DNA of 6,221 nt. It comes from Deltaproteobacteria bacterium. GTDB lineage: Bacteria; Desulfobacterota; Binatia; Binatales; Binataceae. The stretch's first letter is position 1; each line of letters begins with the position of its first letter. A program made the position numbers and the translations under genes. The stretch is taken from NCBI GenBank assembly GCA_021799555.1, contig JAJZAG010000226.1:1-6221 (forward strand), given 5' to 3'. Below the pieces are notes generated by a model. It searched no databases, was not told the origin of the DNA, and saw only the letters and a program-made list of their open reading frames with translations. This document shows positions 1 to 5,413 of the stretch, in pieces.

Positions 1-1399
1 GTACTGGCACGGCGAGATGCGCCGCGCGACGCGTGAGGGCGCTGCATATTTTCGTCCGCGCAAGTGGAGTCTCGGCCCGGGCGCAGGCGATCGAATCCAG
101 GTCGAATTTCTCTCCGCGAATCCCACCGGCCCGCTCACCGTCGGCCACGGTCGCAACGCCGTGTTGGGCGATACGATCGCGCGGCTCTTCGACGCGGCGG
201 GTTTCGCCGTAACGCGCGAATATTATTTCAATGACGGCGGGCGCCAGATGAAGCTGCTGGGCGAGTCGGTGCGCGTTCGCTACCTGCAAGAACTTGGAAT
301 CGACGCAACGCTTCCCGAAGACGGTTATCAGGGCGAGTATATTCGCGATATCGCCAAGGAGTTGCGCGCGCGCCACGCTGACCATCTGCACGAAAATCGC
401 GACCGTGAATTCTTTCGCGCCGCTGCCGTCGATGCGATCTTCGCCGACATCCGGCGTACCTGCGAGCGGCTGGGAATCCGCTTTGACGTGTATGCGAACG
501 AGCTTGATCTGATGAAGGCAGGCTTGGTCGATAAGGTCCTCGCGGACCTACGCGCGCGCGGGCTGCTCGCCGAGCGTGACGGCGCCATATGGCTGCGCGG
601 CGAGCCGATTGGCCTGCCCAAGGACGAAGTGCTGGTGCGCTCGGGTCCAGAGCGCGAGCCGACCTATCGCACGCCCGATATCGCCTACCATATACAGAAG
701 CTCGAACGCGGGTTCGATTTGATCATCGATATATTCGGCGCTGACCATATCGCCGAGCATCAGCAGGTGCTTGCCGCCGTCAAAGCGCTTGGCTACGACA
801 CCGCGCCGATTCGCGCGATCATCTACCAGTTTGTGACACTGACGCGCGGCGGGGAAAAGATCAAAATGTCCACCCGCAGGGCAACCTACGTCACGCTCGA
901 CGAACTGATCGACGAAGTCGGCGCCGACGTGGTGCGCTTTTTCTTTCTGTTCCGCAAATCCGACAGCCATCTCGATTTCGATCTCGATCTTGCCAAACGC
1001 CAGGCGCCGGAGAATCCCGTATTCTATGTTCAATACGCGCACGCGCGCCTTGCCAGCGTCTTTCGCGAGGGCGAAAAGGCGGGAATTACAGTTCCGCAGG
1101 ATACCGCCGCGATCGATCTCGGCCTGCTCTCCTCCGAGGAACTCGAGCTCGCCAAGCGCGCCGTCGCGTTGCCGGAGGTGATGACCGGCGCGGCCGAGGC
1201 GCTTGAGCCGCATCGCATACCATTCTTTCTCCTCGATCTCGCGGGCGAGTTCCATCGCTATTACAACAAGCCCGCCAATCGTATAATCAGTCCCAATCGC
1301 GAGCTCAGCCTCGCCCGGCTTTACTTGGCCGGATTGCTGAGGACCGCGCTTGCGGCGGGGTTGGGGATTCTTGGCGTGAGCGCACCGGAGCGGATGTGA
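1..1399 (+). CDS. argS: Arginyl-tRNA synthetase (class I), 5'-truncated by the window edge
   Basis: Cytoplasmic enzyme that charges tRNA-Arg with arginine using ATP. The reading frame is open from base 2 (Tyr-Trp-His-Gly-Glu before the first Met at 17), so the Met at 17 is internal and the true start lies upstream. About 465 residues are visible against a usual 550-580; the missing part is the N-terminal tRNA-recognition (Add-1) domain. Visible signatures are SANPTGPLTVGHGRNA, the HIGH-type ATP site (TVGH at 137-148); EYYFNDGGRQ; the KMSKS-type loop read as KMST (863-874); and SDSHLDFDLDLAKRQ followed by ENPVFYVQYAHAR. The C-terminus has the helical DALR anticodon-binding domain with FHRYYNKPANR and ends in LGVSAPERM, a typical ArgRS terminus. 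The stop is TGA at 1397-1399. The SPOR gene starts 7 bp later, so the two are probably co-transcribed. The first His of the HIGH box is Thr, a variant I believe occurs in other bacterial ArgRS. Identification is firm. Confidence 0.97.
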   Translation, partial: YWHGEMRRATREGAAYFRPRKWSLGPGAGDRIQVEFLSANPTGPLTVGHGRNAVLGDTIARLFDAAGFAVTREYYFNDGGRQMKLLGESVRVRYLQELGIDATLPEDGYQGEYIRDIAKELRARHADHLHENRDREFFRAAAVDAIFADIRRTCERLGIRFDVYANELDLMKAGLVDKVLADLRARGLLAERDGAIWLRGEPIGLPKDEVLVRSGPEREPTYRTPDIAYHIQKLERGFDLIIDIFGADHIAEHQQVLAAVKALGYDTAPIRAIIYQFVTLTRGGEKIKMSTRRATYVTLDELIDEVGADVVRFFFLFRKSDSHLDFDLDLAKRQAPENPVFYVQYAHARLASVFREGEKAGITVPQDTAAIDLGLLSSEELELAKRAVALPEVMTGAAEALEPHRIPFFLLDLAGEFHRYYNKPANRIISPNRELSLARLYLAGLLRTALAAGLGILGVSAPERM

Positions 1400-1406
1400 G
1401 GCGGGG

Positions 1407-2000
1407 ATGCGATTCGAAATCAGGGCGGGCGGCGCATTTCTAATCCTGATCGGACTGCTCGGGCTGTCAGCGGCGGTATTCGCGCTCGGGCTTGTCGCGG
1501 GCTATGAGATGGCGCGCCAGAACACGCCAGACACCTCCCAACTCGCATCGACGTTTCCCGCGCCGAGTCCACCCGCGCTCGCACCGTCGCCCTCGGCGTC
1601 CGCAGCCCGGTCGGTAATATTCCCGTCCGCCGCAGCAAGTGTCGCCACGATTGCGCCACCCGTGCATCCGAAGCCTCCGGTGCCCGCCGCGATGACGAGC
1701 GCTACCGCCGCGCGGGCTCCCGCCGCCAGTCCGCACACGGTTGCCAACGCCGCTCCATCGCCGGCCATCCGGCGGCGTCCGTACAATATTCAAATCGACG
1801 CGGTGATGGATCGCGCCGGCGCTGACGACATGGTGCGCCGCCTGCGCGCGCTCGGATTTCCTTCCACCGAAAGCACTACCGTTCTTAACGGGCAGACTTG
1901 GTACCGGGTGAGCGTCGGTCCCTACGCCACTGAAGACGACGCGCGTGCCGCGCAGGAAAAACTACGCCAGCAATATCGCGCGACATATCGCGGAAATTGA
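1407..2000 (+). CDS. Membrane-anchored SPOR-domain protein
   Basis: A 197-residue protein in three parts. A short basic N-terminus (MRFEIR) is followed by one hydrophobic segment at about residues 9-33, predicted to be a signal anchor with the C-terminus in the periplasm. A low-complexity linker rich in Pro, Ala and Ser covers about 37-122. A SPOR domain covers about 125-190, recognisable from RPYNIQIDA, then RLRALGF, then TWYRVSVGPYATEDDARAAQEKL, which is the family's beta-alpha-beta repeat. SPOR domains bind peptidoglycan lacking stem peptides, often at division septa, so a role in the cell envelope or division is inferred from the family. The exact function is unknown and it should not be called FtsN or DedD on this evidence. 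The ATG at 1407 follows a GAGG (1398-1401) that overlaps the argS stop. No T-rich terminator hairpin follows the gene. The linker will probably diverge quickly between relatives. Confidence 0.88.
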   Translation: MRFEIRAGGAFLILIGLLGLSAAVFALGLVAGYEMARQNTPDTSQLASTFPAPSPPALAPSPSASAARSVIFPSAAASVATIAPPVHPKPPVPAAMTSATAARAPAASPHTVANAAPSPAIRRRPYNIQIDAVMDRAGADDMVRRLRALGFPSTESTTVLNGQTWYRVSVGPYATEDDARAAQEKLRQQYRATYRGN

Positions 2001-2035
2001 ATGCGCGCGTCGGTTCGCGGTATCGTGCAGCGCGA

Positions 2036-2064
2036 TTGACTTGTCGCGTTTCTGCGTGGATACT
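2036..2064 (+). promoter_or_regulatory. Predicted sigma70-type trp promoter
   Basis: A TTGACT hexamer at 2036-2041 (5 of 6 to the -35 consensus) and GATACT at 2059-2064 (4 of 6 to the -10 consensus) are separated by exactly 17 nt. Transcription would start near 2071. The site lies just after the SPOR gene and just before the Trp-rich leader, which is where a trp attenuator needs its promoter. It is read by eye; no start site has been mapped. Confidence 0.6.
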
Positions 2065-2076
2065 CATTACTAATGA
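2064..2076. promoter_or_regulatory. Perfect 13-bp palindrome over the predicted +1, candidate operator
   Basis: TCATTA-C-TAATGA is a perfect inverted repeat with 6-bp arms around one central base. It begins at the last base of the -10 hexamer and spans the predicted start of transcription, a position where a bound dimeric repressor would block initiation. It is AT-rich in a GC-rich region. It does not clearly match the enterobacterial TrpR operator, so the regulator, if there is one, is unknown. A chance palindrome remains possible. Confidence 0.35.
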
Positions 2077-2093
2077 ATTGCCGCAGGATCAGC

Positions 2094-2153
2094 GTGGGGT
2101 GGATGACTTGGCGTTGGCACGCTGACGCATCAGCCTGCGCGCCGGTTTTGTAG
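2094..2153 (+). CDS. trpL: trp leader peptide (attenuator ORF)
   Basis: Short ORF of 19 codons plus TAG (2151-2153), read as VGWMTWRWHADASACAPVL. Three Trp codons lie within six codons, at 2100, 2109 and 2115, directly before mutually exclusive hairpins and an intrinsic terminator upstream of trpE. That is the signature of a leader peptide whose translation senses charged tRNA-Trp. The GTG start at 2094 is preferred because AGGA (2085-2088) lies 5 nt upstream. The same frame also opens at ATG 2073 (26 codons), but that ATG would be only about 2 nt from the predicted 5' end. It also has ATG 2103, which has a poor ribosome site but keeps two of the three Trp codons. The peptide itself probably has no function beyond being translated. 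The Trp codons are spaced rather than tandem as in Escherichia coli. The function is well supported; the exact start is not. Confidence 0.75.
   Translation: MGWMTWRWHADASACAPVL
2117..2138 (+). promoter_or_regulatory. Attenuator 1:2 (pause/anti-antiterminator) hairpin
   Basis: GCTGA (2121-2125) pairs with TCAGC (2130-2134) around a CGCA loop. After one C-C mismatch the stem continues with GCA (2117-2119) against TGC (2136-2138), giving 8 bp. The left side starts at the last base of the third Trp codon, so a ribosome stalled at the Trp codons would cover it. The right side overlaps 2133-2138 of the antiterminator left arm, so the two structures cannot coexist. Pairing was worked out by hand without energy calculation. 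Confidence 0.6.
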
Positions 2154-2190
2154 CAGATCGGGCAAAACCAGAATTCAAAAGGCCGCGGGC
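2133..2190 (+). promoter_or_regulatory. Attenuator 2:3 antiterminator
   Basis: The strand at 2133-2150 (GCCTGCG, bulged C2140, GCC, bulged GG, TTTTG) pairs with 2176-2190 (CAAAAGGCCGCGGGC). This gives 15 bp including one G-U pair (2136/2187). The right arm contains the whole left arm of the terminator (2177-2189), so formation of this stem prevents termination. The leader stop at 2151-2153 lies directly after the left arm, so a ribosome finishing the peptide would sit on it and allow the terminator to form. Confidence 0.72.
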
Positions 2191-2211
2191 GAAATCCCGG
2201 CGGCCTTTTTT
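2177..2211 (+). terminator. Intrinsic terminator of the trp attenuator (3:4 stem)
   Basis: AAAAGGCCGC (2177-2186) pairs perfectly with GCGGCCTTTT (2200-2209). Three further inner pairs join GGG (2187-2189) to CCC (2196-2198), with G2199 bulged and a 6-nt loop. Six T residues follow the GC-rich stem at 2206-2211, then another A-TTTT. It ends 56 nt before the preferred trpE start. It could also stop read-through from argS-SPOR, but its overlap with an antiterminator points mainly to attenuation. Confidence 0.92.
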
Positions 2212-2267
2212 ATTTTCACCAGCGCGGCGCAATACCCGCGTAGGACGACCCAGTGCGGGAGAAAAGC

Positions 2268-3776
2268 ATGATGCTTCAACCGACCGAGCGCGAATTCGAA
2301 GAACTCAGAGATCAGGGCTACAACCTGATCCCGGTCGCGCGCGAAATCGCCGCCGACCTCGAAACTCCCGTCTCCGCGTTTCTCAAGATTGAGCGCGGAG
2401 ACTATTCCTTTCTACTCGAGAGCGTGCGCGGCGGCGAAAAGTGGGGACGCTATACTTTTCTCGGCTCCGAACCCGCGATGGTTATCCGGGCCCGCGCGGG
2501 CCGCATGGACATCGTCCGCCCGGGCCGCGGCGTCGAGGTACGGTCGATTACCAACTCCTTCGACGAGCTACGCCGCGAGGTCAAACGATATCGCGCCCCC
2601 GAGCTGCCTGGAAATCCACGCTTCTTCGGCGGTGCGGTCGGGTTCCTCGCCTACGATATCGTCCGATGCTTCGAAAACATTCCGGAAACCGTCAAGGACG
2701 ATCTTGGCGCACCCGACGTATACATGATGTTCACCGACACGATGCTGATGTTCGACAACGTGAGGCAGACGCTTCGGATCATCGCCAATGTCCCGATCGA
2801 CGAGTTCCCGTCGATTCGTTCTGCCTATCAGAGCGCGCAAGTCAAAATCGATGACATTATCCAACGCCTGAAGTCTCCCGTAATGCCGCCGCGTTTCGAA
2901 GGCGCCGCGCCCGCCGCCACCGACGCGACGATTACGTCTAACCTGACGCGCGAGGGGTACATGGCGATGGTTTCGGCGGCCAAGGAGTACATCGCGGCCG
3001 GCGACATCATCCAAGTCGTTCCCTCGCAGCGCTTCGAAGCACCCCTGACTGCGCATCCGTTCAACATCTACCGCAGCCTGCGCACCATCAATCCATCTCC
3101 GTATATGTTTTACCTACGGCTCGGCGAACATACCCTCGTGGGCGCGTCGCCTGAGGTGATGGTCCGCGTTGAGGGGCGCGACGTTACGTTGCGTCCGATC
3201 GCGGGAACCCGCCCGCGTGGCAAGACCGACGCCGAAGACCGCGCGATGGAGGCCGAGCTGCTCGCCGATCCGAAAGAACGCGCAGAGCACGTGATGCTGG
3301 TCGATCTCGGACGCAACGATGTAGGCAGAGTTTCCGAAATCGGCTCGGTCAATGTCACCGAGTACATGACCGTCGAGCGCTACTCGCACGTGATGCATAT
3401 CGTCTCGAACGTGGTCGGAAAATTGCGCGAAGATTGCGACGCTTTCGACGCGTTCCGCGCGACCTTTCCGCAAGGCACCGTTTCGGGAGCGCCGAAAATC
3501 CGCGCGATGCAGATAATCGACGAGCTTGAAAACACCCGCCGCGGCGTCTATGCGGGCGCAGTTGGGTATTTTAGCTACACCGGCAACGCCGACACCGCGA
3601 TCGCGCTGCGCACTCTGCTAATCAAGAACAACCGGGTCTACATTCAGGCCGGCGGCGGCGTCGTCGCCGATTCGGATCCCGCTTCCGAGTTCGAGGAGTC
3701 GGTAAACAAGGCGCGCGCGATGGTCCGCGCCCTGCAGGCCGCGCGCGAGTTTGAATCTAATCCGGACACCAGGTAA
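2268..3776 (+). CDS. trpE: Anthranilate synthase component I
   Basis: Makes anthranilate from chorismate with ammonia supplied by TrpG, the first committed step of Trp synthesis. It is 502 residues from ATG 2268, a normal family length. The N-terminal domain has FLLES at 48-52, part of the Trp feedback-inhibition site in known TrpE, followed by GRYTFLG. The chorismate-binding half shows VVPSQRF, PSPYMFYLRLGE, PIAGTRPRG, ERAEHVMLVDLGRND, FPQGTVSGAPKIRAMQIIDE and AGGGVVADSDPASEFEE, all diagnostic. ATG 2268 is preferred because GGGAG (2257-2261) lies 6 nt upstream. GTG 2253, with AGGA at 2242-2245, would add 5 residues and cannot be excluded, and ATG 2271 is also possible. It is the first structural gene behind the attenuator; trpG follows 6 bp after the TAA. 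Lysine at PIAGTRPRGK and the lone Trp in GGEKWGRY are noted; no key motif is missing. The intact LLES motif suggests feedback inhibition is kept. Confidence 0.98.
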   Translation: MMLQPTEREFEELRDQGYNLIPVAREIAADLETPVSAFLKIERGDYSFLLESVRGGEKWGRYTFLGSEPAMVIRARAGRMDIVRPGRGVEVRSITNSFDELRREVKRYRAPELPGNPRFFGGAVGFLAYDIVRCFENIPETVKDDLGAPDVYMMFTDTMLMFDNVRQTLRIIANVPIDEFPSIRSAYQSAQVKIDDIIQRLKSPVMPPRFEGAAPAATDATITSNLTREGYMAMVSAAKEYIAAGDIIQVVPSQRFEAPLTAHPFNIYRSLRTINPSPYMFYLRLGEHTLVGASPEVMVRVEGRDVTLRPIAGTRPRGKTDAEDRAMEAELLADPKERAEHVMLVDLGRNDVGRVSEIGSVNVTEYMTVERYSHVMHIVSNVVGKLREDCDAFDAFRATFPQGTVSGAPKIRAMQIIDELENTRRGVYAGAVGYFSYTGNADTAIALRTLLIKNNRVYIQAGGGVVADSDPASEFEESVNKARAMVRALQAAREFESNPDTR

Positions 3777-3782
3777 ATCGCG

Positions 3783-4373
3783 ATGCAAGAGCGAAAAAGA
3801 AATCTTCTGGTAATCGATAACTACGATTCGTTCACCTATAACCTCGTCCAGTATTTTGGCGAACTCGGCTCCGATGTGACGGTGAAGCGCAATGACGCAA
3901 TCGACATTGCCGCCCTGCGCACGATGCGTCCTGACGCGATCGTGATCTCACCTGGCCCATGCACGCCCAACGAAGCCGGCGTGTCGCTCGCTATCTTACG
4001 CGAGATGGGGGGCGAAATCCCGATACTGGGCGTGTGCCTCGGCATGCAATGTATCGGTCATGGCTTCGGCGGCAAAGTTGTGCGCGCCGCGCGCCTGATG
4101 CACGGCAAGACCTCACCGATACTCCATGACGGCCGCACGATCTTTGCGGGGCTGCCGCAGGCGTTTGATGCGATGCGCTATCATTCGCTCGTGGTTGATG
4201 CCGGCTCGATCCCCGATTGCCTCGAAGTCAGCGCCCGCACCGCCGAGAACGAGGTGATGGGCCTGCGCCACAAGCGCCTGCGCGTCGAGGGCGTGCAATT
4301 CCATCCCGAGTCGATAGGCACGCCGGAAGGGAAGCATCTGCTAAGTAATTTTCTGGAGAGCCTCGGCCAATGA
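3783..4373 (+). CDS. trpG: Anthranilate synthase component II (class I glutamine amidotransferase)
   Basis: Hydrolyses glutamine and passes ammonia to TrpE. It is 196 residues, the usual size of a stand-alone TrpG. It opens with LLVIDNYDSFTYNLVQYFGELG, the classic TrpG/PabA start, then ISPGPCTPNEAG. The nucleophile is Cys85 in GVCLGMQ, and the rest of the triad is His174 and Glu176 in VQFHPES. MRYHSLVVD at about 131-139 is also typical. ATG 3783 is 6 bp after the trpE stop, with a weak AGG inside the last trpE codon. The end overlaps trpD by 4 bp (ATGA). It is not fused to TrpD as in Escherichia coli. The adjacent trpE and trpD favour TrpG over PabA, although such subunits often serve both anthranilate and 4-amino-4-deoxychorismate synthases, and no pabB is visible here to test that. 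Confidence 0.97.
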   Translation: MQERKRNLLVIDNYDSFTYNLVQYFGELGSDVTVKRNDAIDIAALRTMRPDAIVISPGPCTPNEAGVSLAILREMGGEIPILGVCLGMQCIGHGFGGKVVRAARLMHGKTSPILHDGRTIFAGLPQAFDAMRYHSLVVDAGSIPDCLEVSARTAENEVMGLRHKRLRVEGVQFHPESIGTPEGKHLLSNFLESLGQ

Positions 4374-5413
4374 CCGATTTGCGCGACGCGTTCAATGCTG
4401 TGCTGGCGCGCCGCTCGCTCGACGCCGATGCCGCCGAGCGCGTGTTTGCCCAAATCCTCGAGGGCGGTGACGCCGCCCCCGACGCCCTGGTCGCGGGTTT
4501 CCTCGTCGCGCTCAAGCTCAAGAACGAGTCAGCATGCGAGCTTGCCGGAGCGGCGCGTGCGATGCGCTCGCGAGCGCGCGCGCTCGAACTCGGCGATGAA
4601 ATAATCGACGTGGTCGGCACAGGCGGCGACGGCGCCGGATCGTTCAATATCTCGACGGGGGCTGCGCTCGTCGCCGCGGCGGCCGGAGTCAAAGTCGCCA
4701 AGCACGGCAATCGCGCGATTACCGGAACCGTGGGCGCCGCCGACGTGCTCGAATATCTGGGCGTCGATATCGATCCCGGTCCCGATACGCTCGCGCGATG
4801 TGTTCGCGATGCCGGAATCTGCTTTGTCCTCGCGACCGCGTATCATCCCGTGATGGCGCGGCTTGCACCGCTGCGCCGAGCATTGGGCACGCGCACGATC
4901 TTCAATCTGCTCGGCCCGCTTGTGAATCCCGCGCGGCCGCGCCGGATGCTGATCGGCGTGGGAGATCGAAAGCTTTTGCGTCCGATGGCTGAGGCGATCG
5001 CCGCGCTCGGTGCGACGCACGCGATCGTCGTGTCGGGCCGCGACGGGATGGACGAAATATCGCTTGCGGCGCCGACGCTCGTCGTCGAGGTGCGCGAGGA
5101 CAGCCCGATCGTCGAATACGAGATTGCTCCCGAAGATTTCGCAATCGCGCGCGCAAGCCGCGAGGCTCTTTGCGCGATTGACGCCGCCGCTTCGGCGCGA
5201 ATGCTCCTCGGCGCCGTTTCGGGCGCTGCGGGTCATGCCGCTGACGTTCTCGCGCTCAACGCCGGCGCCGCGATCCGCGTGTCGGGACTCGCCGAGTCGA
5301 TCTCGGCGGGCGTGGCGCTTGCGCGCGAGGCGATCGAGTCGGGCCGCGCGCTTGCTACCATCAACAAAATGATCCGAGCCAGCGGAGGAGTGCCGCGAGA
5401 GACTCTGTCATGA
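4370..5413 (+). CDS. trpD: Anthranilate phosphoribosyltransferase
   Basis: Transfers the phosphoribosyl group of PRPP to anthranilate, the second step of the pathway. It is 347 residues, normal for the family. The N-terminal helical region includes the motif AGFLVALKLKNE. The PRPP-binding glycine loop is DVVGTGGDG (80-88), followed by FNISTGAA. KHGNR is at 111-115. NLLGPLVNPARP (179-190) and the acidic pair in DGMDE (Asp228, Glu229), which coordinates Mg-PRPP in characterised enzymes, are present. The loop after KHGNR reads AITGTVGAADVLEYLG, whereas the common form is close to AVSSKSGSADVLEALG, so several small polar residues are changed. It also has LATAYHPVM where FAP-x-x-HPAM is usual. The start ATG overlaps the trpG stop as ATGA, with GGAGAG (4355-4360) 9 nt upstream inside trpG, which suggests coupled translation. 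Motifs and operon position make a nucleoside phosphorylase, which shares the fold, very unlikely. Confidence 0.96.
   Translation: MTDLRDAFNAVLARRSLDADAAERVFAQILEGGDAAPDALVAGFLVALKLKNESACELAGAARAMRSRARALELGDEIIDVVGTGGDGAGSFNISTGAALVAAAAGVKVAKHGNRAITGTVGAADVLEYLGVDIDPGPDTLARCVRDAGICFVLATAYHPVMARLAPLRRALGTRTIFNLLGPLVNPARPRRMLIGVGDRKLLRPMAEAIAALGATHAIVVSGRDGMDEISLAAPTLVVEVREDSPIVEYEIAPEDFAIARASREALCAIDAAASARMLLGAVSGAAGHAADVLALNAGAAIRVSGLAESISAGVALAREAIESGRALATINKMIRASGGVPRETLS

Noticed and set aside
548..1255. 235-codon open frame on the minus strand inside argS
   Set aside because: It lies antisense to firmly identified ArgRS sequence, shows no recognisable motif, and is the kind of shadow frame expected opposite GC-rich codons.
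1507..1780. Pro/Ala-rich stretch of the SPOR protein as a possible frameshift or non-coding repeat
   Set aside because: The frame stays open from the membrane segment to the SPOR domain, and low-complexity linkers are normal in this protein class. No exact DNA repeat is seen.
2001..2039. 12-codon ORF starting ATG directly after the SPOR stop
   Set aside because: It has no Trp or other notable codons and no ribosome-binding site of its own, and it lies mostly upstream of the predicted promoter.
2001..2252. T-box, TRAP-type or other riboswitch control of trp, or a tRNA gene
   Set aside because: I see no T-box sequence, no run of GAG/TAG triplets for TRAP, and no cloverleaf. The Trp-rich leader ORF with overlapping stems explains the region.
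2253..2267. GTG 2253 as the trpE start
   Set aside because: It has a plausible AGGA upstream but adds only five residues, and ATG 2268 has a GGGAG at ideal spacing. It is kept only as an alternative.
4529..5236. 235-codon open frame on the minus strand inside trpD
   Set aside because: It is opposite well-conserved TrpD motifs, has an Arg/His-rich composition typical of antisense reading, and has no recognisable domain.
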